64,000 nucleotides of DNA from Marinobacter qingdaonensis (GTDB taxonomy: Bacteria; Pseudomonadota; Gammaproteobacteria; Pseudomonadales; Oleiphilaceae). The notes below the pieces were generated by a model that was not told where the DNA came from, searched no databases, and saw only the letters and a program-made list of their open reading frames with translations. The stretch is from positions 2,604,001 to 2,668,000 of the forward strand of contig NZ_JAYDCJ010000003.1 of assembly GCF_034555935.1 (NCBI RefSeq), given 5' to 3'. Each line of letters begins with the position of its first letter. Within the stretch, counting starts at the first letter, position 1. Shown here one piece after another: positions 1-7,373 of the stretch. The position numbers and the translations under genes were made by a program.

Positions 1-2
1 GC

Positions 3-404
3 GGCGTCAAGGGTCGGCTTGCCGCCTATGGCATTACCGGCGGCCTGGGCGCCTTCTTTACCGCCTCGGCCATCAAGCCGACTCGTTGGCTGGTGGAAAA
101 GTTCGTGCCCCAGCCGGGTGAGGGCCCGAGCCCGGAAGCCCAGAAAGCCGGCTTCTTTGACCTGCGCTTTGTGGGTCGAACCGAGGATGGCAAAACCATC
201 ATCACCAAGGTGACCGGGGACCGGGATCCGGGCTATGGCTCCACCGGCAAGATGTTGGGCGAGGCCGGTATGTGCCTGGCGTTTGATGTGCCGGCAGAAC
301 GGGAAGGGGGGTTCTGGACGCCGTCTTCCTTGCTGGACGGCCAGTTGCTGGAGCGGCTCACCAGCAAAGCCGGCCTGACCTTCGAGGTGCTGGAAACCCG
401 CTGA
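3..404 (+). CDS. Saccharopine dehydrogenase-like protein, C-terminal part
   Basis: This is the last 133 codons of a gene that starts left of the window; the frame is open from the first complete codon and ends TGA. The visible part (AAYGITGGLGAFF, then FVPQPGEGPSPEAQ, then GRTEDGK, then GDRDPGYGSTGKM) matches the C-terminal half of saccharopine dehydrogenase-like / trans-acting enoyl reductase-like oxidoreductases. Those bind NAD(P)H through an N-terminal Rossmann fold, which is outside the window. The substrate cannot be told. It converges on cydC with only 4 bp between the stop codons. Confidence 0.75.
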   Translation, partial: GVKGRLAAYGITGGLGAFFTASAIKPTRWLVEKFVPQPGEGPSPEAQKAGFFDLRFVGRTEDGKTIITKVTGDRDPGYGSTGKMLGEAGMCLAFDVPAEREGGFWTPSSLLDGQLLERLTSKAGLTFEVLETR

Positions 405-408
405 GGGC

Positions 409-2025
409 TCAGGACGTCAGATGCAGCACACGGTCGGTGTCCGGCAGGGCATCGGGCCCGTGTGCCAGCGCAATCAGGCTGCGGCCGGCCAGCCAGTCTG
501 CCAGCCTGGGCCGAATCCGGGCCCGGGTGGCGGCGTCCACGCCGGTGAAGGGCTCATCCAGAACAATCAAAGGCGCCGGGCTCAACAGTACCCGGGCCAG
601 GGCGACTCGCCGGGCCTCGCCGCCCGACAGTGTGCTGCCGGCGCTGCCGAGCCAGCAGTCCAATCGATCCGGTTCCGTCGCGAACCGTTCTCCCAGTTCC
701 ACCAGTTCCAGTACCCGCCAACAGTCTGACTCACTGGCCGCTGGATTACCCAGCAGCAGGTTCGCTCGCAGGGTGTCTTCAAACAGCACGGTGCGCTGGG
801 TGAGGTAGCCCACCGGCAGCCGTTTCACTCGGCCTTTGCACGGCTCGAGCAGGCCGACCAGAACGTCAGCCAGGGTCGACTTGCCGCTACCCGAGTGACC
901 GATGATACCCAGGCGCTCGCCGCGGGCCAGTTGCAGTTTGAAATGGGTGAACAGCGGCGCACAACCGGGGTGCCGCACAGCCAGTCCGGTGGCCACCAGT
1001 GCCTGGGCGCCCGGTGGCGCTTCCGGTGTCGCTTGGGTGCCATCCGGGGCGGGCGCGGTATCCCGATTCAGACGCCGGGCCGAAGCGATGGTGGCGCCCA
1101 GTCGGCCAAAGGGGTCCGGCAGGGCGGCAAAGCTCTCGGCCAGTCCGAGCAGGGCGATGGGCAACAGCACCAGCACCGGACCGGAGACCAGGCCCTGGGC
1201 ATACAGCTGAAAGCCGAGCCAGAGCGCCACAACCGCGGCCAGATTGATCAACAGGTGCGACAACGCCTGGTTCCAGCCGGTGCGCCGGTCCACCCGGGCT
1301 TGTTGCCGGGCCAGGGCGTGCGCCTGCCGCATCAGCCAGGCCCCATGTTTGCCTTCGCGCCCGGCGGCGTTCAGTTCCGCTTGCCCCTCCAGATGTTCGA
1401 TGACCGCCGCCCGCAGCTGCTCCTCACGATCGCTCTGGCGTTCGCTGATGGCACCCGTCCGCACCCAGGTAGCCAGGGTTGCGATCAGCAAGGCGAGCGC
1501 CAGCAGCAGTGCCACCGTCAGGGCCGTGGTGGTATCGAACAGGGTAGCGGTCAGGATCGCCAGCGCCAGGGCGACCAAACCGGCCAGCACCGTGGGGGCA
1601 ATCAGACGCAGGAACAGGGTGTCCAGCGCGTCCACGTCGCTGATCAGACGGGTGAGCCAGTGCGCGCCGGTGCGCTCGGCCCGGCGCGGTCGGCTCGCCC
1701 CGGCGAGGTGTCGGAACAGGGTGACACGGATGCTGGTAAGCAGGCGCAGCACGGTGTCGTGGTTGTACAGGCGTTCCAGATAGCGTCCGACGGTGCGGCT
1801 CAGGGCGAAGAAACGGATAGCGCCCCCGGGTGTATACAGGTCGATGGTGGCCGCCAATCCGGCAGCCAGCGCCAGGCCAACCATTGCGGTTTCGGTAATG
1901 AACCAGCCCGACGTGGCAAGCAGCGCAATGCCCGAAGCCAGGGTAAGCAGCATCAGCAGGGCGCCCATCACCAGTCGCCCGGGTCGCTGGAAGATCAGGC
2001 GGAGCCAGGGCAGCAGGTCACGCAT
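409..2025 (-). CDS. cydC: Thiol reductant ABC exporter, CydC subunit
   Basis: A 538-aa fused permease-ATPase. An N-terminal ABC exporter membrane domain (about residues 1-320) precedes a nucleotide-binding domain with Walker A GHSGSGKST, signature LSGGEARR and Walker B LIVLDEPF. CydC pairs with CydD to export glutathione/cysteine to the periplasm, which is needed to assemble cytochrome bd and some c-type cytochromes (family knowledge). The ATG lies inside the end of cydD (8-bp overlap), so the two are translationally coupled. It is the last gene of the cydABDC operon. The subunit assignment rests on gene order and on the partner being CydD-like. Confidence 0.93.
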   Translation of the reverse strand: MRDLLPWLRLIFQRPGRLVMGALLMLLTLASGIALLATSGWFITETAMVGLALAAGLAATIDLYTPGGAIRFFALSRTVGRYLERLYNHDTVLRLLTSIRVTLFRHLAGASRPRRAERTGAHWLTRLISDVDALDTLFLRLIAPTVLAGLVALALAILTATLFDTTTALTVALLLALALLIATLATWVRTGAISERQSDREEQLRAAVIEHLEGQAELNAAGREGKHGAWLMRQAHALARQQARVDRRTGWNQALSHLLINLAAVVALWLGFQLYAQGLVSGPVLVLLPIALLGLAESFAALPDPFGRLGATIASARRLNRDTAPAPDGTQATPEAPPGAQALVATGLAVRHPGCAPLFTHFKLQLARGERLGIIGHSGSGKSTLADVLVGLLEPCKGRVKRLPVGYLTQRTVLFEDTLRANLLLGNPAASESDCWRVLELVELGERFATEPDRLDCWLGSAGSTLSGGEARRVALARVLLSPAPLIVLDEPFTGVDAATRARIRPRLADWLAGRSLIALAHGPDALPDTDRVLHLTS

Positions 2026-3766
2026 CCCGCACCTCGCCCGGTGTCACCAGCAGGATTCGGTCGGCCAGGGTCAGCAGGGCCTGATGATGGGTGGCAAAGA
2101 TCAGGGTCTTACCCGCCTCCGCCAACTTGTGCAGGGCTTCGAGCACCTGAATCTCGCTGTCGGTATCCAGGCCCGCGGTGGGCTCATCCAGCAGGATCAG
2201 ATCGTAATCGGCGACGAAAATCCGCGCCAGGCTCAAGCGACGGGCCTGACCTCCGGACAACCCCTGGCCATCTTCGGCCACCGGACTGTGGATTCCGGCC
2301 TTCCGGCTGTCCAGCAAGGGCCGTAGCCCGACATTGGCGAGGGCAGTTTCAATGGCGATGTCCGAGGCATCGGGGCTGGTCATTCGCAGGTTGTCGGCCC
2401 AGGATCCCTGCACCAGAAATCCGGATTGACCGAGCCAGCCAAAGGGGGCACTGCCGGGGGCCTGACCGAACACGCTGATGGCACCCTCGCTGGGCGTCAC
2501 AAACCCGGCCAGCAGGTGTAACAGGGAGGTTTTACCACTGCCGGTGGGCCCGGTCAGGGCGATGCATTCCCCCCGTTGGAACGACAGCGACAGCTCGGAC
2601 AAGATCGGTTTTTCCGGCCGGTAGCTCAGGCTGACCGAGGCCAGCGTGATGGCGTCCTTGGCCCCGGGTTCGGGCGAAAGGTCCCGGGATCTGCGTCCAT
2701 GGCCATCGCCTGCAACCGGGGCTGGCCCGTGAGCTGCCCCCAGGCGCCCGAGTATCTCGGCGGCGGCCCCCAGTGCGGAGGCGCGATCGTGATAGTGCTG
2801 GGACAGGGTCCGGAGCGGTTGGAAGAACTCTGGCGCCAGCAGCAGGACCAGCAGCCCGGAAAACAGGGTGAGCTGATCGGCCGGGCCAAAGCGGATGTAT
2901 CCGAGTAGGCCGAAGCCAATGTAGATGGCCACCACGGCAATGGCCATGGAGGCAAAGAATTCCAGCACGGCCGACGACAGGAAGGCCACGCGCAGGGTTT
3001 TCAGGGTGATGGTCCGGTACTGCTCGGAGCGGTCCTGCATCTGGCGGGCGGCCGCCTCGGTCTGGCCGAACAGCTGCAGGGTGGTCAGCCCCCGAACCCG
3101 GTCCAGGAACTGACCGGACAGCCGGCTGATGGTCTGGAAATGCTGTTGGTTCAAGCGCTCGGCCCCCATGCCCACCAGCGCCATGAACACCGGAATCAGG
3201 GGTGCCGACAGCAACAACAGGACGCCGGCAAGCCAGTCCAGGGCGAACACCAGCATCAGGATTAGCAGTGGCAGGATGGTCGCCACCGCAAGTTGGGGCA
3301 GAAACCGGGCGAAATAACCGTGCAGGGCCTCGACATGATCCAGCCACTCCCGGGCCAACGTGCCGGCGGACACGTGCCCGAGGGCCACCGGCCCGGCGGC
3401 TTGCCAGTGGTGCTGGATCTGCCAGCGGGCATCGCGCCGTGCCTTCTGGCTACAGGCCGCTGCCAGACGCGTTTGCAGCCCCTGGCCCAGGGCCCTGAGC
3501 ACCAGGGTCAGAATCAGGCCAAGAAACAGCGGTGTCAGGCTCTGGACCGGGAGGTCCTCGATGACGCCGCGGTGAATGATGAGCGCCAGCAGGATCATCT
3601 GGGCCATGGTGGCGGTGCCGGCAAACAACCCGGCCAGGGTGGTGGCGATAATTGCGCGCCGGTTGTTGCGGGCAAGTTCGCCCAGCCAGCGTTTTACCCG
3701 GCGCTGATCCGGGGCTACAGAGGGTGCGTCCGGGCCCCGGGGCTGTCGATCAGCTGCTTCCGCCAC
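2018..3766 (-). CDS. cydD: Thiol reductant ABC exporter, CydD subunit
   Basis: A 582-aa ABC exporter half-transporter. Residues about 30-330 form the six-helix membrane domain; the C-terminal ATPase carries Walker A GPTGSGKTS, signature LSGGQARR and Walker B LILLDEPTAGLD. With CydC it moves thiol reductants across the inner membrane for bd oxidase maturation. Translation starts at a GTG that directly abuts the cydB stop codon (TAA then GTG, zero spacing), with a weak GAGGG element inside the cydB end. The tight packing supports a single cydABDC transcript. Confidence 0.93.
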   Translation of the reverse strand: MAEAADRQPRGPDAPSVAPDQRRVKRWLGELARNNRRAIIATTLAGLFAGTATMAQMILLALIIHRGVIEDLPVQSLTPLFLGLILTLVLRALGQGLQTRLAAACSQKARRDARWQIQHHWQAAGPVALGHVSAGTLAREWLDHVEALHGYFARFLPQLAVATILPLLILMLVFALDWLAGVLLLLSAPLIPVFMALVGMGAERLNQQHFQTISRLSGQFLDRVRGLTTLQLFGQTEAAARQMQDRSEQYRTITLKTLRVAFLSSAVLEFFASMAIAVVAIYIGFGLLGYIRFGPADQLTLFSGLLVLLLAPEFFQPLRTLSQHYHDRASALGAAAEILGRLGAAHGPAPVAGDGHGRRSRDLSPEPGAKDAITLASVSLSYRPEKPILSELSLSFQRGECIALTGPTGSGKTSLLHLLAGFVTPSEGAISVFGQAPGSAPFGWLGQSGFLVQGSWADNLRMTSPDASDIAIETALANVGLRPLLDSRKAGIHSPVAEDGQGLSGGQARRLSLARIFVADYDLILLDEPTAGLDTDSEIQVLEALHKLAEAGKTLIFATHHQALLTLADRILLVTPGEVRDA

Positions 3767-4768
3767 TTAATGGTAGCCCTCGCCGGCGCGGACCTTGCCG
3801 CGGAAAACCCAATAGGTCCATGCGGTATAGACCAGCACAATGGGAATTACAAACAGCAGGCCAAGCAGCAGGAACAGCTGTGATTCGTACGCCGAGGCCG
3901 CCTCCCAGAGGGTGTAGTCGGGCGGGACCACATAGGGCCAGCGGCTCACCACCAGGCCCAGGTAGGTGGTGATAAAGAGCCCCATGGTGGCGACGAAGGG
4001 CATGCCTTCGGAACGGTTTCGGACCGACCGGAAAATCTGCCAGGCGCACAGCAGGGTCAGCATCGGCAGCAGCCAGATCACGCTCAGGTTGGAGAACCAG
4101 CGGTTGCGAACCAGGTCATCCACGAACGGTGTCCAGACACTGATGATGGCGAATACCACCAGCACGCCGGCCAGCAACGGCAGGGTGATTCGGTAGGCCC
4201 AGGCTTGCAGCCGCCCTTCGGTCTTCAGGATCAGCCAGGTCGAGCCCAGCAGGGCGTAGCCGGCGAGCATGCCTAGGCCGGTCAACACCGTGAAGGGCGT
4301 TAGCCAGTCCAGGGCACTGCCTACGTAGACTCCGTTTTCGGTCTCGAAGCCCTGGATGTAGGCACCGACCACGGCGCCCTGGGCGAAGGAGGCCAGGGTG
4401 GAGCCGCCGGCAAAGGCCCAGTTCCACAGATAGCGGGAGGTGCGGGCCTTGAACCGGAATTCGAAGGCAACGCCCCGGAAAATCAGCCCGGCCAGCAGCA
4501 GGAACACGCCCAGGTACAGGGCCGGCAGGAAGATTGAGTACACCAGTGGGAACGCGGCCAGCAGGCCCGCGCCACCGAGTACCAACCAGGTCTCATTGCC
4601 GTCCCAGATGGGCGCCACCGTGTTCATCATGGTGTCCCGGGCTTCTTCGTTGGGCGCGAAGGGAAAGAGAATGCCGACGCCCAGATCGAAGCCGTCCATC
4701 AGCACATACATGATGATGCCGAAGCCGATGATGAACGCCCAAATCAGCGGGAGATCGAAGAGTTCCAT
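3767..4768 (-). CDS. cydB: Cytochrome bd-type quinol oxidase subunit II (CIO type)
   Basis: A 333-aa polytopic membrane protein opening with LPLIWAFIIGFGIIMYVLMD followed by GFDLGVG, the hallmark start of CydB/CioB; NETWLVLGG and the following helix are also typical. CydB is the structural partner of CydA in the quinol-oxidising terminal oxidase. Its length (about 335 aa, against 379 in E. coli CydB) fits the cyanide-insensitive oxidase branch. It begins 2 bp after the cydA stop and is followed directly by cydD. No CydX-like small ORF fits between cydB and cydD. Confidence 0.94.
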   Translation of the reverse strand: MELFDLPLIWAFIIGFGIIMYVLMDGFDLGVGILFPFAPNEEARDTMMNTVAPIWDGNETWLVLGGAGLLAAFPLVYSIFLPALYLGVFLLLAGLIFRGVAFEFRFKARTSRYLWNWAFAGGSTLASFAQGAVVGAYIQGFETENGVYVGSALDWLTPFTVLTGLGMLAGYALLGSTWLILKTEGRLQAWAYRITLPLLAGVLVVFAIISVWTPFVDDLVRNRWFSNLSVIWLLPMLTLLCAWQIFRSVRNRSEGMPFVATMGLFITTYLGLVVSRWPYVVPPDYTLWEAASAYESQLFLLLGLLFVIPIVLVYTAWTYWVFRGKVRAGEGYH

Positions 4769-4770
4769 GA

Positions 4771-6204
4771 TCAGTGACCTCCCTGGGTCGCGGTGTTTGC
4801 GGTTTCGTTTTCATCGTCTCCGATTTCAAAGGGCACGTGGGCCGCGGACAGCGGCCGTGCAGGCCGTTCCGCCTCATGCTCGCCCTCATCACGGTCTTCG
4901 AGACCCACATACAGTACCCGCATCAGGTAATAGATCCCGGCGGAGAACACCAGCCCGTACACCACGATGTAGCCAATCAGGGTGAACAGGGCCATGCCGC
5001 CGGTAAGGGATGGGGTCAGGCCCTCGGCGTGGGTCATCACCCCGTAGATCAGCCAGGGCGCACGCCCGGTCTCGGTGACGAACCAGCCGGTCAGCACCGC
5101 AATGAACGGCGCAATGCTCATGAACCGGAGACCCTGCAGATACCAGGTGTTGCGCCAGAGCCGGCCGCCGGCCCGCAACAACAGCCCGGTTACGGCGAAA
5201 GCGATCATCAACAGACCCAACCCGACCATGATCCGGAACGACCAGAACACCAGCGCCACTGGCGGCTGTTCGTCCTGGGGCACCTCGTTCAGGCCGGGCA
5301 CCTCGCCGTCCCATTCGTGGGTGAGAATCATGCTGGCCAGGCTGGGAATGCCGATCTCGAACCGGTTGATCTGGTTGATCTGATCGGGCAGGGCGAACAG
5401 CAGCAGCGGCACGTCCCGGGAGGTTTCCCAGTTGCCTTCCATCGCCGCCACCTTCATGGGCTGATGTTCCAGGGTGTTCAGGCCGTGGAAGTCGCCGACC
5501 ACCGCCTGGGCCGGGGCGATGAACAGCAGCAACCACAGGCACATGGACAGGGCCTTGCGGTTGGCTTCAACCTCCCGGCCACGCAGCAGGTACCAGGCGC
5601 TGACACCCGCAACCACGAACCCGCCGGTCAGGAAGGACGCCAGCGCCATGTGCAGGAACCGGTACGGAAACGAGGGATTGAAGATCGCATCGCTCCAGGA
5701 AACCACGTGAATGACGCCTTCCCGCAGCTCGTAGCCGGCCGGGGTCTGCATCCAGCTGTTGGCCGACAGAATCCAGAACGACGAGATAAAGGTGCCGGTG
5801 GCCACCATGATCGCCGCGAACAGGTGCAGGCCGGGCGGTACCTTCTGCCGGCCGAACAGCAGCACCCCGAGGAACGCCGCCTCCAGGAAGAACGCCGTGA
5901 TCACCTCGTAGCTCAGGATGGGGCCGAGGAAGTTGGCCGAGGCCTGGGCGAAGTTGCTCCAGTTGGTGCCAAACTGGAATGACATCACGATGCCGGACAC
6001 CACGCCCATGCCGAACACCACCGCAAACACCTTGGTCCAGAACGCCGACAGCTTGACCCAGACCGGGTTTTCGGTCTTGTAGGCCAATCCTTCGAGAACG
6101 GCGATAAAGGCCGCCAGACCGATGGTAAAAACGGGGAAAATAGCGTGAAATGACACCACGAACGCGAACTGGATGCGCGAGAGAATGAGGGGATCTAGCT
6201 CCAT
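4771..6204 (-). CDS. cydA: Cytochrome bd-type quinol oxidase subunit I (short Q-loop, CIO type)
   Basis: A 477-aa haem-bearing subunit of the bd oxidase, which oxidises quinol and reduces oxygen to water without pumping protons. The start ELDPLILSRIQFAFVVSFH contains the conserved N-terminal haem-ligand His; PYRFLHMALASF carries the next His, and GRAPW matches the conserved GRxPW segment. The Q-loop after NTLEHQPMKVAAMEG is short, unlike the long E. coli loop, which places it with CioA. I chose the ATG at 6204 because GGAGG sits 6 nt upstream and the protein then begins as family members do; an in-frame extension to 6225 lacks this. First gene of cydABDC. Confidence 0.93.
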   Translation of the reverse strand: MELDPLILSRIQFAFVVSFHAIFPVFTIGLAAFIAVLEGLAYKTENPVWVKLSAFWTKVFAVVFGMGVVSGIVMSFQFGTNWSNFAQASANFLGPILSYEVITAFFLEAAFLGVLLFGRQKVPPGLHLFAAIMVATGTFISSFWILSANSWMQTPAGYELREGVIHVVSWSDAIFNPSFPYRFLHMALASFLTGGFVVAGVSAWYLLRGREVEANRKALSMCLWLLLFIAPAQAVVGDFHGLNTLEHQPMKVAAMEGNWETSRDVPLLLFALPDQINQINRFEIGIPSLASMILTHEWDGEVPGLNEVPQDEQPPVALVFWSFRIMVGLGLLMIAFAVTGLLLRAGGRLWRNTWYLQGLRFMSIAPFIAVLTGWFVTETGRAPWLIYGVMTHAEGLTPSLTGGMALFTLIGYIVVYGLVFSAGIYYLMRVLYVGLEDRDEGEHEAERPARPLSAAHVPFEIGDDENETANTATQGGH

Positions 6205-6387
6205 GGGAAGCCTCCGGTAACACACACGATTCCAAGAACGGGAGCACGGCGCCCGCTCGGCCGCTGCCTTGGCCCTATTGTCTGTTGTTATTACCGGCAG
6301 ATGGTTGCCATGCTACAGAAGATACGGCGAAAGCGAATAGGGCAGATTGTCGCACCACAGGGTTTCAGAAATTATGCAGGGAATTCA

Positions 6388-7017
6388 ATGAGTTTCTACG
6401 AAAACCGGATACTGCCGCACATCATTGACCGGGCCTGCTCCATCGCTCCGGTGATGGACCTGCGCAGGCAAGTGGTGCCGAAGGCCCAGGGCCGGGTGCT
6501 GGAGGTGGGCATGGGGTCGGCCATCAATCTCGAATACTACGACCCGGCCCGGGTCGAATTGGTTTACGGCCTGGAGCCTTCCGAGGGAATGCGGCGCAAG
6601 GCCCGGCCCAACCTGGCCCGCTCCGCGATAAACGTGGAATGGCTGGACCTGCCGGGCGAGCAGATTCCGCTGCCGGACCACAGCGTGGACACGGTGCTGC
6701 TGACCTTCACCCTCTGCACCATCCCCGACTGGCGGAAGGCGCTTGGCCAGATGTTACGAGTGCTCAAGCCCGGGGGCGACCTGCTGTTTCTGGAACACGG
6801 CGAATCGCCGGATGATCGCACCCGCACCTGGCAGCACCGAATCACCCCAGGCTGGAAGAAACTCGCCGGCGGCTGCCACCTGAACCGCCACATCGCCGAC
6901 CTGATCCGGGAAGCGGGCTTCGAAATTATGGAGCTGGAAAATCTGTATCTCTCCAAGGCGCCCAAAATTGCCGGCTACATCTACCTGGGGCGGGCGCGAA
7001 AGCCTGAAAACCCATGA
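6388..7017 (+). CDS. Class I SAM-dependent methyltransferase
   Basis: A 209-aa protein with the Rossmann-type methyltransferase motif I VLEVGMGSAINLEYY, then acidic/post motifs GLEPSEGMRRKA and VDTVLLTFTLCTIPD. The layout resembles the METTL7/UbiE-like group of small-molecule methyltransferases; the substrate is unknown. I placed the start at MSFYENRILPHIID, where AGGG lies 7 nt upstream. The frame is open back to 6301, but those 29 codons have no family look. It is divergent from cydA with a 183-bp gap, so it is its own transcription unit. Confidence 0.8.
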   Translation: MSFYENRILPHIIDRACSIAPVMDLRRQVVPKAQGRVLEVGMGSAINLEYYDPARVELVYGLEPSEGMRRKARPNLARSAINVEWLDLPGEQIPLPDHSVDTVLLTFTLCTIPDWRKALGQMLRVLKPGGDLLFLEHGESPDDRTRTWQHRITPGWKKLAGGCHLNRHIADLIREAGFEIMELENLYLSKAPKIAGYIYLGRARKPENP

Positions 7018-7050
7018 ATTAATCACCAATTACGCGAGCCGGAATCCGAA

Positions 7051-7079
7051 TTGCGTTACCGAACCGGCCCTTATACAAT
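7051..7079 (+). promoter_or_regulatory. Sigma-70 promoter of tRNA-Leu
   Basis: TTGCGT (7051-7056) and TACAAT (7074-7079) are separated by 17 bp and lie 26 bp before the mature tRNA 5' end, the usual geometry for a tRNA promoter. No other strong pair is visible in this 88-bp gap. Confidence 0.6.
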
Positions 7080-7105
7080 TCCGGCCGTCTGAAGTTCCCT
7101 CCGAT

Positions 7106-7192
7106 GCTCCGGTGGTGAAATTGGTAGACACAAGAGACTTAAAATCTCTCGACCTTTAGGTCGTGCCGGTTCGATTCCGGCCCGGAGCACCA
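7106..7192 (+). tRNA. tRNA-Leu (anticodon UAA), CCA encoded
   Basis: An 87-nt cloverleaf. The acceptor arm GCTCCGG (7106-7112) pairs with CCGGAGC (7182-7188), followed by A and an encoded CCA. The D-arm GTGAAATTGGTAGACAC is typical of tRNA-Leu, the anticodon loop CTTAAAA sits on a GAGA/TCTC stem, a long variable arm (GACCTTTAGGTCG) follows, and the T-loop is GGTTCGATTCC. The length and long variable arm fit a class II leucine tRNA reading UUA/UUG. Confidence 0.97.
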
Positions 7193-7205
7193 TGCCTTCC
7201 CCCGT

Positions 7206-7236
7206 TTGTTCAATTTATTGGTCTTAAATTGAACAA
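7206..7236. repeat. Perfect 11-bp inverted repeat downstream of tRNA-Leu
   Basis: TTGTTCAATTT and AAATTGAACAA flank a 9-nt loop 14 bp after the tRNA 3' end. There is no T-run after the stem (ATTTGG follows), so it is not a classic intrinsic terminator, though it may act as a processing or termination hairpin. Confidence 0.5.
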
Positions 7237-7373
7237 TTTGGCGCCAAAAATATCGGGAAAGTCGTCGAATTCCCAGAAAAACGTCAAACCCGTGGAACCT
7301 TTCCTCCGCTAACATCGTTAGCAATACTACGTACGCACGCGCGCACGTTAAAAATTAGAAGAAAGGAAGGGGA

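Noticed and set aside
895..2478. Long plus-strand frame (527 codons) across cydC and cydD
   Set aside because: It is antisense to two well-recognised genes, rich in Gln/Gly/Arg from a GC-rich third-position shadow, with no family resemblance.
6205..6387. Possible FNR/Anr box upstream of cydA
   Set aside because: I looked for TTGAT-N4-ATCAA and found no acceptable match.
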